A stretch of DNA of 64,000 nucleotides, from the NCBI GenBank assembly GCA_030696345.1, contig JAUYSK010000019.1, positions 124,001 through 188,000 of the forward strand, read 5' to 3'. The position numbers and the translations under genes are program-made. The notes below the pieces were generated by a model. It did not search any database, was not told the origin of the DNA, and worked only from the letters and a program-made list of their open reading frames with translations. The first letter of the stretch is position 1; the number at the start of each line of letters is the position of its first letter. Shown piece after piece: positions 28,789-39,651 of this stretch. Source of the stretch: Azonexus sp. (GTDB lineage: Bacteria; Pseudomonadota; Gammaproteobacteria; Burkholderiales; Rhodocyclaceae).

Positions 28789-31176
28789 TCAGCTGCCCTG
28801 CTTGATGGCCAGAATGGCCTGATTACGCAGGGTCCGGAGCAGAGAGAGTTCTTTTTCCGGAATCGTTATGCCACCGGGTTCATCCCGGTCGGCGTAGATC
28901 AAAGCCACCGGATTACCCTTGATATTCAAGGGAAATAACACAAACGAGTGAGCCGGCACGGCCTTGCGATACCACGCCGGAATGCGCTCGGCGATCTTAG
29001 GATCATTGATGTCGCTGATCAGGATATCGACCCCTTTCGAAGTCGCAGCGTGGAAGATGTCCGGTGCAAAGCTCAGCGGAAAACGGAAAGCCTTGGCGAT
29101 CTCGTTCGCCTCCGGCCCAAAACCGAAACGCCCCTGCATCGTCCCCGACTTTGCGTCACGGATGCACAGCACGACTCGTTTGAAACCCATTGCCCGATAC
29201 ATGGTTTCAAGAATGATGCGCAGGATATCGTTGAGCTTGAACCCGTCAACCAGCGTATTGCTGATGTCCTGAATCCCCGCCGTCAGTACCGACTGGGCAT
29301 CGAGTTGCTGACCACCACCCTCTGTCAGGTCGCCATCGACACCACTGAGCGGATCATTTTCGCGTAGCAGTGTACCGTCCATGGAATTGGTCACTTCCTG
29401 CTCGTCTACCGCAGCAGTCTCGCCACTACTGCCACGGGCGAACTGACGCATCTGCTTGCCGAAGGTGGTCTGTTGCAGATTGAGGTGGATGATCTTGGCG
29501 AAGTCGGCAACCTCCTCGACAGCCCGTTGCACGGTCTGGAGAACCTCTTTCTGGTCGAGCTCGATGGCACCGGCAAAACGCGCCATCGTTTTCTTCATTT
29601 CGCGATCCCGCGCCTCGGGTGTTGACTTGGCGATGACATCGCACAACTCGTTGGCAAAGCCTGATAGCAGGCACAGCCGGTCCTCTTGCGTTACACCTTT
29701 CCTGACCGGACCCGACGGCAGTTTGCGCATGCTGCCGACAATCAGCGGCGGAAAACCCCACTGTCGGGCCACGGCAATACCCATATCTTCAAAGGAAATG
29801 CCGAGCACCTGCAAAGCGGCGCTTTCTTCAGGGCAATTCTTCTGTTCCATGATGCGTCGAATCTCATCGGACTCATCCGGAAAATAAAACTGGGAAAGCA
29901 AACGGCCCAGACTATTGAATAGCGAACAGATGAAAGTCTGTTCGAGATCGCGCATCTTGGCCGTGGCGCCGATATCCTTGGCCAGAATGCCTGCCAGATT
30001 GGCCCGCAGAAAGTCTTCCTTGAGCTGGTTCGCGTTAGCCTTGTTCTGCAGATGTTCAAAAAGCAATACGGTAATCGCAATATTGCGCACCGCCTCGAAG
30101 CCAAGCACGATTACCGCCCGCGAAACGGTGCTGATGCTGCCGCCACCGGCCGGCCGGAAATAAGCCGCGTTCACCAGACGCAGGATCTTGTTGGTCAGCG
30201 CGAAATCCTTGAGGATGGAATTGGACAGCTTGTTGATGCTCTCCGTCTCGCTGTTGGCGATCTTGTTGATGGCGCTGACCGACTCCGACAACGCCGGAAA
30301 ATCGCTCTTGTGGCGCATCCGCCGGAGCAGAAAATCGAGTGTCGATTTCTTCCCTTCCCCAGATTTGCCGTCGTCTTCCGGGTCAAGATAGTTATCCAGC
30401 GCCTCGGCAAACTGTGCCGCAGTCTGGTAGCGCAATGCTGGATCCCGCGCCAGGGCCTTGTACAAAATACTGCCCAAACGCTCGTCCACCGCAGCACTCG
30501 CCGGCAACTTCATGTCTTCGTTGGCGATCTGGTGCATCACCTGAAAAATGTTGTCGCCCTCCACCGCGCGACGCCCGGCGAGCATCTCGAACAGGATCAG
30601 GCCAGCCGAGAAAATATCCGACCGTTCACTGTTCTGGCGATGCTCGATGTATTCGGGCGCCATGTAGGCTGGCGTGCCGGTGTATTCCTCGGCATCGTCA
30701 TTTGGGCTGTCAACGCGAGTGGCAATACCGAAGTCCATGACGCGTGGCGTAGCGTTTTCATCCAGCAGAATATTGGAGGGTTTGAGGTCGCGATGGATGA
30801 TGCCCTGCGCATGGGCGTGCGCGACGGCGTCAAGCACCGGCCGCATAATGCTGACAGCCTTGACTGGCGACAAGGCGCCACTACCGCGCAAAAATTCCGC
30901 CAGATTCTTGCCCGGCACGTATTCGAAAACCAGATACAAATCACCAGCAGCCTCGCCCGCCTCGAAAATCGGCACGATGTTCGGGTGGCGTAACTTGCTG
31001 ACCATCCGCGCTTCATCAAGCAGTACCTGATTCTGTGCCGGATCGGACTTGCTGAAATGCACTGTTTTAATGGCGATTTCGCGCTGCAACTGGGGGTCAA
31101 AACCAAGGTACACCGTACTTTGGGAACCGCGCCCCAGTTCCTTGCGCAGATCAAAGCGGCCAATTCGACGATTCAT
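28789..31176 (-). CDS. Ser/Thr protein kinase-HDOD-GAF fusion
   Basis: Kinase motifs EIAIKTVH, IIHRDLKPSNILLD, VMDFGIA; HDOD region LLRRMRHKSDFPALSESVSAINKIA...LTNKILRLVNAAYF...; C-terminal GAF-like region. Confidence 0.88.
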   Translation of the reverse strand: MNRRIGRFDLRKELGRGSQSTVYLGFDPQLQREIAIKTVHFSKSDPAQNQVLLDEARMVSKLRHPNIVPIFEAGEAAGDLYLVFEYVPGKNLAEFLRGSGALSPVKAVSIMRPVLDAVAHAHAQGIIHRDLKPSNILLDENATPRVMDFGIATRVDSPNDDAEEYTGTPAYMAPEYIEHRQNSERSDIFSAGLILFEMLAGRRAVEGDNIFQVMHQIANEDMKLPASAAVDERLGSILYKALARDPALRYQTAAQFAEALDNYLDPEDDGKSGEGKKSTLDFLLRRMRHKSDFPALSESVSAINKIANSETESINKLSNSILKDFALTNKILRLVNAAYFRPAGGGSISTVSRAVIVLGFEAVRNIAITVLLFEHLQNKANANQLKEDFLRANLAGILAKDIGATAKMRDLEQTFICSLFNSLGRLLSQFYFPDESDEIRRIMEQKNCPEESAALQVLGISFEDMGIAVARQWGFPPLIVGSMRKLPSGPVRKGVTQEDRLCLLSGFANELCDVIAKSTPEARDREMKKTMARFAGAIELDQKEVLQTVQRAVEEVADFAKIIHLNLQQTTFGKQMRQFARGSSGETAAVDEQEVTNSMDGTLLRENDPLSGVDGDLTEGGGQQLDAQSVLTAGIQDISNTLVDGFKLNDILRIILETMYRAMGFKRVVLCIRDAKSGTMQGRFGFGPEANEIAKAFRFPLSFAPDIFHAATSKGVDILISDINDPKIAERIPAWYRKAVPAHSFVLFPLNIKGNPVALIYADRDEPGGITIPEKELSLLRTLRNQAILAIKQGS

Positions 31177-31598
31177 TGTTCTTCTATCCAGATCAGGCGT
31201 GGAATGGCGTCTGAGCCACCACATATCAGGGCATTCTGTCCGAAATCCTCGGCCAGCGCACAGGCATCTTCAAAGGTAATGTCAGGTACGAAACAGCTTT
31301 CTTCAAGCAACTCATCAGCCTGATCCGGCACATTCTCGCCGGCATAAGGCTCGTAATTACCTTCCAGCAGCTCACACTCTAGCTGCGACTGACGCTCGGC
31401 ATTCGTCGCCGCAGCAAGCGGCTGTGAGCCAGGGTTGCAAGCCGTGATGATCGCAAAGGTCGAGCAGCCGACTTTCTCCACCCAAGCCTTCAAAACCTCA
31501 TTGGGCTGATCGATGCGCAACTCGGCGTGACCTCCCGGCAAAAATACCCGATAGGTCGTGGCGCGGTAGGCCGCGTCCAGTTCAGTCGTCTTCGCCAT
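31173..31598 (-). CDS. DUF3293 protein
   Basis: MAKTTELDAAYRATTYRVFLPGG...FAIITACNPGSQPLAAATNAERQSQLECEL. Confidence 0.8.
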   Translation of the reverse strand: MAKTTELDAAYRATTYRVFLPGGHAELRIDQPNEVLKAWVEKVGCSTFAIITACNPGSQPLAAATNAERQSQLECELLEGNYEPYAGENVPDQADELLEESCFVPDITFEDACALAEDFGQNALICGGSDAIPRLIWIEEQ

Positions 31599-32916
31599 CC
31601 AGATCCACCACGCCAATCATTTTTTCCGACTCCGCCACCGGCAGTGCCTCGACTTCTTTCAGGCGACGCGACAACTGGCGCGTCCGGGTTTCAGCCTTGG
31701 TGATGCTGTTGCTGGCTTCCTCAAGCTTTTTCTTGGTATGCGCCAGCGCTTCGCCGAATTTGCCAAACTCTGTCTTCACCGCGCCCAATACCGCCCAGAC
31801 TTCAGCCGAACGCTGCTCGATGGCCAGCGTCCGGAAACCCATCTGCAAACTGTTGAGTAGCGCCGCCAATGTTGTCGGGCCCGCCAGGCTGACCCGGAAA
31901 TCGCGTTGCAGCGTTTCAGCCAGCGCCGGTCGACGCAAGGCTTCGGCATACAGGCCTTCAGTTGGCAGATAAAGCATGGCGAAATCGGTGGTGTGCGGGG
32001 GCGAAACGTATTTCTCGCGGATGCTCTTCGCCTCGTTTTTCAGACGCGTTTCGATGGCCTTGGAAGCCTCTTCGACAGCAGCAGGATCGCTGCGGTCCTG
32101 CGCATCAAGCAGGCGCTGGTAATCTTCAATCGGGAACTTGGCGTCGATCGGCAACCAGACCACAGCCCCGTCATCCTTGCCGGGCAAGCGGATGGCAAAA
32201 TCGACCCGTTCGTTGCTATCCGGTCGGGTAGCCACATTGGCGGCAAACTGGTCCGCCGTCAGCAATTGCTCCAGCAACGCCCCCAACTGGACTTCACCCC
32301 AGGTGCCGCGCGTCTTGACATTGGTCAGCACCCGCTTGAGATCGCCCACCCCGGCCGCCAGCGACTGCATTTCGCCAAGACCGCGATGGACCTGTTCCAA
32401 CCGGTCGCTGACCAGCTTGAAGGATTCGCCGAGACGCTGCTCCAGCGTCGCATGCAGTTTTTCATCGACCGTCCGCCGCATTTCTTCGAGCTTGCTGGCG
32501 TTATCAGCCTGAATGGCACTCAGGCGTCCCTCAACCGACAATTTCAGGCGCTCGAATCGCTCGTCCAGCCCGAGTGAAAACCGGTTCAGCTCACGGGCAA
32601 ACGCCTCCAGCCGCTCGGCTTGCAGGGCGCCAAACTGGCCGAATTGCGTTGTTACCGCCTGACCGAGCAAGGTTGAGGATTGCGCCCGCTCCTCGCGGTC
32701 ACGGAAAGACTCCTCGGCATCCTCACGCCGACCTCGCGCCAGTTCTTCGCGCAGCTCCCGCTCCAGCCGGGCGAGTCCTTTTTCCTGCGCTTCCTGTAGA
32801 GCCCGGAGATGCAACTCGTCGTCACCGCGCTTGTTGCCGCGAAGCAATAGCGCAACCTGCAGCAGGATGACCACCACGACGCCGACCAGCAGGGCCAGGC
32901 CCATTGTTTCGCTCAT
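31582..32916 (-). CDS. rmuC: DNA recombination protein RmuC
   Basis: N-terminal TM, coiled coil, then TRGTWGEVQLGALLEQLL...WLPIDAKFPIEDYQRLLDA. Confidence 0.94.
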   Translation of the reverse strand: MSETMGLALLVGVVVVILLQVALLLRGNKRGDDELHLRALQEAQEKGLARLERELREELARGRREDAEESFRDREERAQSSTLLGQAVTTQFGQFGALQAERLEAFARELNRFSLGLDERFERLKLSVEGRLSAIQADNASKLEEMRRTVDEKLHATLEQRLGESFKLVSDRLEQVHRGLGEMQSLAAGVGDLKRVLTNVKTRGTWGEVQLGALLEQLLTADQFAANVATRPDSNERVDFAIRLPGKDDGAVVWLPIDAKFPIEDYQRLLDAQDRSDPAAVEEASKAIETRLKNEAKSIREKYVSPPHTTDFAMLYLPTEGLYAEALRRPALAETLQRDFRVSLAGPTTLAALLNSLQMGFRTLAIEQRSAEVWAVLGAVKTEFGKFGEALAHTKKKLEEASNSITKAETRTRQLSRRLKEVEALPVAESEKMIGVVDLDGEDD

Positions 32917-32925
32917 GCTTGCCTG

Positions 32926-35900
32926 TTACCTCAACGAGAAATCGACACGGCTGCCCTTGGCCTTTTCATCGGCTCCAGCCTTGGGTGGCACGAGGAACAA
33001 ACGCTCCGGAGAAATCTTGCCCTGCTCAACCAGCCAGACCTGAACATTCTCGGCGCGTCGCTTCGCCAGCTGATGAATATCGTCATCGGTCGCCGGCAGA
33101 TTGGCCAGCATCAGCTTCTCCATTTCCTCGACCGGCAAATCCTTCTGCATGCCAACCATATTGCGCGGCTTCGGGAACTTGGCAGCCTTGTAGGCCTTGG
33201 TCAGATAAGTCTGATATTCCTCCGGCGCAATATCGATGTCACGCAGGGAGTCGCCTTCCTCGCTTTTCTTGGCTGAATCCTTCTGCTTCTCCAGCTTCAT
33301 GGCGCGCTCCATGGCAACGCGCTTGATGCCTTCCCTGTCAGCTTCGTGATCAACCCGACCGGTCATTTCCAGCTTCAGCGCCGAACGCTCGGTCAATGCC
33401 TTGGCCATCGTCTCAAGCTTCTTGGCGGCCGTTTCGTTGACTCTGGCGCGACCAGCCGCGAATTCGACATTCGACAACTCCTCGCCGCTGCCAAACATCG
33501 AACCCAGCAGCGCAAACGGAGAAGTCACCGCCTTAACGAAAAGATTGACGATCACCTTGACGATCAGCCCACCCACCGAGAATTGCGGGTCATCCAGCGA
33601 ACCGGCTATCGGCAGATTGATATCGATTTCGCCACGATTATTCTTGAGCAGCGAGATCGCCAGATTGACCGGCAGCTTGGTCGCATCCGGGCTTTCCACG
33701 GCATCTCCGAAAGTGAACTGATCGATGAACACCTTGTTATCCGCCTTAAGCTGGTTGTTTTCCAGCTTGTAGGCAAGATTCAAGGAGAGCTTGCCCTTCT
33801 CGATGTTGTAGCCGGCGTATTTGCCCGAATACGGCGAGAAGCCGGTCAGATCAACCCCGGTCACATCAACTTTGATATCGAGATAAGGCTTGGCCGCCAG
33901 CGGATTCAGCTTGCCTTGAATCTGCACCGGCGCCGTTTTGGCATAACTGCCACGCAGGTCCACATCAGCGACGGTATCGGCCGCTGACGACAGGCCGGTG
34001 ATGCGCCCACCAAGCTTGGTGACATTAACGGTGTAATTTGGCTTGACGAAGAAATCGGAGAAATTGAGCGTGCCATTCTGCAGCGTAATCTTGGCAATCC
34101 TGATCGGCAGCACCTCCCTCGCCGGCGAGGGAGTCGGGGCTGTTGCAGGGGCGATAGCCTTGGCCTCCGGTGCACTCGTCAGCGATGCTGGCGCGGCAGC
34201 GGCAGCGGCCGCCTCGCCTTCCGGCTTCTTGACGATGTCCTGGACGTTGAGTCGCCCAGCCTGATTCAGGATAAGTTTGGAGTAATAATCAGCCAGGGCG
34301 ATTTCGCCGATATTGATCGTCAGCGGCTCCAGCCTGAAGTCTATCCCACCCAGGTAGAGCGATTTCCATTTGAGGAAATCCGCACTGTTTGCCTTGTCGA
34401 CCGCAAGGAAGTCACCCAGCGTTGTCGAACCCTTGTAGCTCGCCTTCAGGCCATCATTGTCGATCCTGGCGATTACCTCACCCTTGTTTGAAACCTGGCC
34501 GCGACTCACTTCGATGTTCAAATGCTCATTGAAATATGGCTGCAGCGGCAACAGCGGAATCGCCTGCGTCTCGATCTTGAGCGCAAGGTCGAGAGGCATG
34601 ATCTGCACACTGCCGCCGACATTGAGGCTTCCCTTTTTGTTGACCTTGCCTTTCAGCACAACACTGCCTTTCTTGCCAGGCTCGTTGGTCATGTTTTCGC
34701 CATGCAGGCTGAAGCCCTCCAGTTCCTGAACTGCGGCCGGCCTGGTTGTCTGGTCCTCGAAGCGGAAAGATAGATCGTCGATATTGAGCTTGGCGACATT
34801 GCCGATCCAGGGCCGCTCGTCCTGAGCCTTCGCATCGGCCGCCCGAATGGTCTTGAGCAGCGGCGAACTGACCCACTCGATCTTGCCGGCCTTGTTGCGC
34901 AGCATGCGCGCCCGGGTCTGACTGTTGGTGACTTCGGCAATATCGATGCGATGGGCCGGCAGATCGATGCGGATGCCCTTGACCGTCATCCGCTCAACCC
35001 GGAAACGCTCACCCAGATCAATCTGATAGCCGGCCTCGGCGATTTCGATCGGATCAGCCAGCTTGCTATCAAGCTTGCCGACCGTCGCATGCAGATCCCG
35101 TACCTCACCAACGATCGGCGTCAGTTTGGAGTCATCCTTCCAGCGAATCAGCCCGTTGCTCAGTGCGAATTCCCCCAGCGACCAGACCAACGGCTTGCCC
35201 GCTGCCGGCTTCGCTACGCTCTCCTTGCCGGAAGGCTTGGCCAGCTTGTCGGCCAGCAGCAGCACATTGAACTCACCAGCGCGATTAACCGACAGCGAAG
35301 AATCCAGTCCATCCAGTGCCACCCGTTTGACCGCAATGTTCTGATTGATCAGATCGGCATTTTCAAGATCAACATCCAGTCGTTTCCAGGCGATCAGCGG
35401 CTGACCATTGCTCTCGACCAACGTCATCCCCGAAACATGGGCGCTACCGACCACCGCCAGAGAGAATACCTTGTCGGACAACTCCTTGAAGACCACCTTC
35501 AATTCCGAATCCAGAATCCCGGCAGCAAGGCGAACAGGTATCGACTCCGGCAGGTAGGGTTGCAGGCCCGCCAGATCAAATCGATCAAGGTCGAGATCGA
35601 GTTCGCTTTCATGGTTGCCACCAAAAGGCTTGCTGCGCCCTTTCAGAACCAGCTGCGAGCCGTTGATGCCGGCTGAAAAACTGGGTTCAACCAGCACCTC
35701 AGCCTGATACGGCAGACTGGAGACAAAAGGCAGCCCCAGATTGATATCGCTGATCGTGTGCTTTCGCCCCTTGGGTTGGTCATCAAACTCGATCTTGCCG
35801 TTGATCAGTTGAATGTTATTGACCGAAAAACGCGGTGTTCCCGTATCCGGTTCATCCTTCGGCTTCATCCACTCGTCGAGCAGATCGGAAATGTCGTAAC

Positions 35901-36306
35901 GCCCCTCAGCAACCCTGGCCACGGCAAGCCGCAAACCCTGCAAGCGAACTTCATCGACGACAGCCGCCAGCTTGAAAATGGAAGCCGACGACAAATTGAC
36001 GAACAATTCGTCAAAGCCGACCACTTCCTTACCCCCTTCAGCCTTGATCGACAAACCGTTGAGTCGCGCCGATAGCGCGTACGGGTTGATGTCGATATTT
36101 TCAATGCTGACTTCGCGGTGCAACTGTTGCCCGAGTTGCTTGAGCAAAATGGATTTAAGCAACGGCGGTGCGGCGAAATAGCCGAGAAGACCGAAAACCA
36201 GCAAAAACCCGCCAATCCACTTGCTGATTGCCTTGCTGCGAGAGGATTTCACGAGCTTACCAAGCTGTGACAATGTCACCGAACTGCTTGCCGTCTCTTT
36301 TGCCAT
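32926..36306 (-). CDS. DUF748 (AsmA/OmpA-like) large envelope protein
   Basis: Single N-terminal TM, repeated AsmA-like beta segments, C-terminal DUF748-type region. Confidence 0.82.
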   Translation of the reverse strand: MAKETASSSVTLSQLGKLVKSSRSKAISKWIGGFLLVFGLLGYFAAPPLLKSILLKQLGQQLHREVSIENIDINPYALSARLNGLSIKAEGGKEVVGFDELFVNLSSASIFKLAAVVDEVRLQGLRLAVARVAEGRYDISDLLDEWMKPKDEPDTGTPRFSVNNIQLINGKIEFDDQPKGRKHTISDINLGLPFVSSLPYQAEVLVEPSFSAGINGSQLVLKGRSKPFGGNHESELDLDLDRFDLAGLQPYLPESIPVRLAAGILDSELKVVFKELSDKVFSLAVVGSAHVSGMTLVESNGQPLIAWKRLDVDLENADLINQNIAVKRVALDGLDSSLSVNRAGEFNVLLLADKLAKPSGKESVAKPAAGKPLVWSLGEFALSNGLIRWKDDSKLTPIVGEVRDLHATVGKLDSKLADPIEIAEAGYQIDLGERFRVERMTVKGIRIDLPAHRIDIAEVTNSQTRARMLRNKAGKIEWVSSPLLKTIRAADAKAQDERPWIGNVAKLNIDDLSFRFEDQTTRPAAVQELEGFSLHGENMTNEPGKKGSVVLKGKVNKKGSLNVGGSVQIMPLDLALKIETQAIPLLPLQPYFNEHLNIEVSRGQVSNKGEVIARIDNDGLKASYKGSTTLGDFLAVDKANSADFLKWKSLYLGGIDFRLEPLTINIGEIALADYYSKLILNQAGRLNVQDIVKKPEGEAAAAAAAPASLTSAPEAKAIAPATAPTPSPAREVLPIRIAKITLQNGTLNFSDFFVKPNYTVNVTKLGGRITGLSSAADTVADVDLRGSYAKTAPVQIQGKLNPLAAKPYLDIKVDVTGVDLTGFSPYSGKYAGYNIEKGKLSLNLAYKLENNQLKADNKVFIDQFTFGDAVESPDATKLPVNLAISLLKNNRGEIDINLPIAGSLDDPQFSVGGLIVKVIVNLFVKAVTSPFALLGSMFGSGEELSNVEFAAGRARVNETAAKKLETMAKALTERSALKLEMTGRVDHEADREGIKRVAMERAMKLEKQKDSAKKSEEGDSLRDIDIAPEEYQTYLTKAYKAAKFPKPRNMVGMQKDLPVEEMEKLMLANLPATDDDIHQLAKRRAENVQVWLVEQGKISPERLFLVPPKAGADEKAKGSRVDFSLR

Positions 36307-36377
36307 GTTAATCTACCGTCGATATAGTTTCTTCTGCGAATTTAGCACACCGGAACCGCCTGAATGGCGGCAAAAAC

Positions 36378-36776
36378 ATGCGCGCAATCATTAAAGAATT
36401 ACAGAACCTCTTCGCCGAACTCAGACGCTGGCAGACCTGGCTGGGTATCGGGCTGATTTGCCTGTTCGCACTGCTTGCCTACCTGGTCAGCTCATACGCC
36501 TTCAAAAGCGACGCCATTCTGATGTTTCTCCGCCATACCGCTGGTTCCTGCCGGGAAATGACCAACAGCATCATCATCTTTCTGTTTTGCGGCATGATTT
36601 TTTTCCTGTTTACCGCCCTATTGACGCTGGGGGAAGTACAACAATATCTGGTGCTCAAACAGCGATCTGCCCATTACCAGGCACGCAAGTCACTCCACTG
36701 GGCAATAATCTGGGGGGTTGTGGCGGTGGGACTCTCCGTCGCCGCGCTGATTTTCTTCAATTCCTATTGCCGTTAG
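36378..36776 (+). CDS. Small multi-TM membrane protein
   Basis: 132 aa with three hydrophobic segments, directly upstream of a response regulator gene. Confidence 0.65.
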   Translation: MRAIIKELQNLFAELRRWQTWLGIGLICLFALLAYLVSSYAFKSDAILMFLRHTAGSCREMTNSIIIFLFCGMIFFLFTALLTLGEVQQYLVLKQRSAHYQARKSLHWAIIWGVVAVGLSVAALIFFNSYCR

Positions 36777-36808
36777 AGATTCTCCCGCCAAGCCACCTGC
36801 TGACCAAA

Positions 36809-37759
36809 ATGAAAATCCTCATTGTCGAAGACAGTCGCGCCAATCTTCTCGTGCTCACCCGTTACGTCGAGCAATACGGCGCGACGGTTCTCCCCGCTGA
36901 AAACGGTCTGTCAGCGGTCGAGGCATTCGAGCGTGAACGGCCGGACATGGTATTGCTCGACGTCATTCTTCCTGACATCGATGGCTTTGAAGTTGCCAAG
37001 CGCATTCGTGGCGCTGAGGGTCCCGGAGACTGGACACCGATCATCTTCCTGTCGGCACTTGGCAAGGACGAAGACATCGAAAAAGGCATTGCGGCCGGAG
37101 GTGACGACTATTTGCAAAAGCCGGTCAGCGAAATCGTGCTCAGCGCCAAGATTCGCGCCATGCAACGCATCATCCAGATGCGTACTTCACTGGTTGTACT
37201 CGCCCGCAAGCTCGACACGGCCAACCAGGAACTGAAACGTCTTTCGGCCAGCGATGGCCTGACCGGCATCGCCAACCGTCGTTTTTTCGATGAGCACATC
37301 TCCCGGGAGTGGCGGCGCGCCCGCCGTAGCGCCAACTGCATTTCATTGATGATGTGCGATGTGGACCACTTCAAGCTCTTCAACGACACCTATGGCCACC
37401 AGGCCGGTGACGACTGTTTGCGTCGGGTTGCCGGAGCGATTGCCTCAAGCCTTGAGCGTGCTGCCGACATTGCTGCGCGCTATGGCGGCGAGGAATTTGT
37501 CGTTGTCCTGCCGGAGACCTCGCTGAGTGGCGCTTTGATCGTAGCCGAAAAAGTCCGTCACGCCGTGCATGGGCTGAATATTATGCATTCCGCTTCGTCG
37601 TTTGGTCGCGTCACGCTGAGCATAGGGCTTGCCGCAGCCATTCCCGAAGTGGACAACTCATATGAAGCACTGATCCTTGCTGCTGATCGCGCGCTCTATC
37701 ATGCCAAACATGAGGGTCGTGACCGCGTATGTCGGTCCGACAAGATGCCCGAGGCCTGA
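36809..37759 (+). CDS. Response regulator-GGDEF diguanylate cyclase
   Basis: MKILIVEDSRANLLVLTRYVEQYG...; RAADIAARYGGEEFVVVLPE (I-site RxxD and intact GGEEF). Confidence 0.93.
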   Translation: MKILIVEDSRANLLVLTRYVEQYGATVLPAENGLSAVEAFERERPDMVLLDVILPDIDGFEVAKRIRGAEGPGDWTPIIFLSALGKDEDIEKGIAAGGDDYLQKPVSEIVLSAKIRAMQRIIQMRTSLVVLARKLDTANQELKRLSASDGLTGIANRRFFDEHISREWRRARRSANCISLMMCDVDHFKLFNDTYGHQAGDDCLRRVAGAIASSLERAADIAARYGGEEFVVVLPETSLSGALIVAEKVRHAVHGLNIMHSASSFGRVTLSIGLAAAIPEVDNSYEALILAADRALYHAKHEGRDRVCRSDKMPEA

Positions 37760-37761
37760 AC

Positions 37762-38154
37762 ATGACCAAAAAACGCATTTCGATAATGATCGTCGACGAC
37801 AACGACATGATGCGGGCAATATTGCGCGGCATTTTGCGTGGAGATGAATACGAGGTCATCGGCGAAGCCCGCAACGGCACTATCGCTGTCGAGATGGCCG
37901 AGCGCCTGAAACCCGAGATCATCTGCCTCGACGTGATGATGCCCGAGAAGAACGGCCTGGAAGCACTCTGCGAAATCAAGGCGGCCCGCCCGGAAACGGA
38001 AATCGTCATGATCACCAGCAATGCTGACCCGGAAACCGTTCAGGAGTCCATCCAGAATGGCGCCAGCGGCTTTATCGTCAAGCCCTTCAACGCGGCTCGC
38101 GTACTCGACACGCTGGAAAAGATCGCGGGCAGAATCCACCCGAAAACGGCTTAA
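37762..38154 (+). CDS. Single-domain response regulator (CheY-like)
   Basis: ISIMIVDDNDMMRAILRGIL...IICLDVMMPEKNGLEAL...FIVKPFNAARV. Confidence 0.92.
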   Translation: MTKKRISIMIVDDNDMMRAILRGILRGDEYEVIGEARNGTIAVEMAERLKPEIICLDVMMPEKNGLEALCEIKAARPETEIVMITSNADPETVQESIQNGASGFIVKPFNAARVLDTLEKIAGRIHPKTA

Positions 38155-38906
38155 AAGACGTTACGCCAGGCACGAATCGCCGCGAAAATTGCCGTTTTTG
38201 AGTGGTCCACCGCAGCATTCTGGATTCCAGCTGCAATAACCACCGGTTCGGCACAACGCAGGAAAGGATTGGTCGCCTTTTCCTCCGCCAATGTTGATGG
38301 CACGCTCGGCAGCCCGGCCGCCCGCAGTGCGGCCACCTTGGCGACACGCTGCTGCAAGGCCGGATTTTCCGGTTCAACCGCCAGCGCAAAGCGCAGATTC
38401 ATCTCGGTGTATTCATGGGCGCAATAGATCAGCGTCTCATTCGGCAAGGCAGCAATGCTCTCCAGCGAGGCAGCCATCTGGGCCGGCGTTCCTTCGAACA
38501 ACCTGCCGCAACCGGCCCCGAACAGGGTGTCACCGCAGAACAGCATGCCCGGTGCGTGATAGGCCAGATGCCCCAGCGTATGGCCAGGTACGGCCAATAC
38601 CCGCATCGTTTGCCCCAGAACATCGATGCATTCACCACCGCAAAGAGGCCGGGTGCAGCCTGTGATAGACTCCTCCGCCGGCGCGAAAACCTCCGCTTGA
38701 TAGCGTGCTTTCAGTTCGGCGACGCCACCCTGATGGTCGGCATGGTGGTGGGTAATCAGAATGCCTTCCAGCTTCAGGTCATCGGCCTCCAGTCTTGCCA
38801 GCACGGGTGCCGCATCACCGGGGTCGACCACGAACGCACGCTGGCCCTGGGTCAGCAGCCAGATGTAATTGTCCTTGAACGAGGGAATGAACGAAACTTC
38901 AAACAT
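38151..38906 (-). CDS. gloB: Hydroxyacylglutathione hydrolase (glyoxalase II)
   Basis: [18 protein letters not shown]...THHHADHQGGV...VPGHTLGHLAYH...CAHEYTEMNLRFA. Confidence 0.95.
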   Translation of the reverse strand: MFEVSFIPSFKDNYIWLLTQGQRAFVVDPGDAAPVLARLEADDLKLEGILITHHHADHQGGVAELKARYQAEVFAPAEESITGCTRPLCGGECIDVLGQTMRVLAVPGHTLGHLAYHAPGMLFCGDTLFGAGCGRLFEGTPAQMAASLESIAALPNETLIYCAHEYTEMNLRFALAVEPENPALQQRVAKVAALRAAGLPSVPSTLAEEKATNPFLRCAEPVVIAAGIQNAAVDHSKTAIFAAIRAWRNVF

Positions 38907-39651
38907 GCCGGAACTATCAAGCCAGGAACGCCGGATGTCAATTCCCGGTCTGGATGCCTGGCTGAATTCCGCGCAGGGTCGATACGTGCTCGCTTGGGAA
39001 CAATCCCGACTGGATGCATTGGTTGCCGACATTTTTGGCTTCAACGCCCTGCAGCTCGGCTTGCCCAATTGCGATTTCCTGCGGACCAATCGTATCCCGC
39101 TGCGCCAGAAGGTCAGCGAATATGGCAAGGCTGATCTCCTTTGCGAGATGGCCGCCCTGCCCTTTGCCTCGCACAGCACCGACCTCGTGATATTGCCCCA
39201 TGTGCTGGAGTTCAGCGACGATCCGCACCAGATTCTGCGCGAAGTTGAGCGCATCCTGATTCCGGAAGGCCAGGTCATCATTCTCGGCTTCAACCCAGTC
39301 TCGATGTGGGGTCTGCAGCGACACCTCAACCGCTCCGGCAACTTTCCGTGGAACGGCAGCTATCTCTCGATGACGCGCCTGAAGGACTGGCTGAAATTGC
39401 TCGGATTCGAGGTCGACCGCGGCACTCCCGGCTGTTACGCACCGCCATTCGAGCAGGAAAAATGGCTGCAGCGCTGGCATTTCATCGAAACCGCTGGCGA
39501 ACGCTGGTGGCGTTTTTCCGGCGGGGTCTATCTGCTTCGCGCCATCAAACGAACTCATGGCATGCATTTGATCACCCCGGATTGGCGCAAGAAAACGGTG
39601 CGCGCCAAGGCGCTACGCCCGGTTGCCCACAAGGAAGGCCATGGCCGCTGA
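38905..39651 (+). CDS. SAM-dependent methyltransferase (class I)
   Basis: [41 protein letters not shown]...[37 protein letters not shown]; alternative start 38935. Confidence 0.85.
   Translation: MPELSSQERRMSIPGLDAWLNSAQGRYVLAWEQSRLDALVADIFGFNALQLGLPNCDFLRTNRIPLRQKVSEYGKADLLCEMAALPFASHSTDLVILPHVLEFSDDPHQILREVERILIPEGQVIILGFNPVSMWGLQRHLNRSGNFPWNGSYLSMTRLKDWLKLLGFEVDRGTPGCYAPPFEQEKWLQRWHFIETAGERWWRFSGGVYLLRAIKRTHGMHLITPDWRKKTVRAKALRPVAHKEGHGR

Noticed and set aside
30052-30993. 313-aa plus-strand ORF antisense to the Ser/Thr kinase
   Set aside because: Lies opposite invariant kinase motifs; shadow ORF
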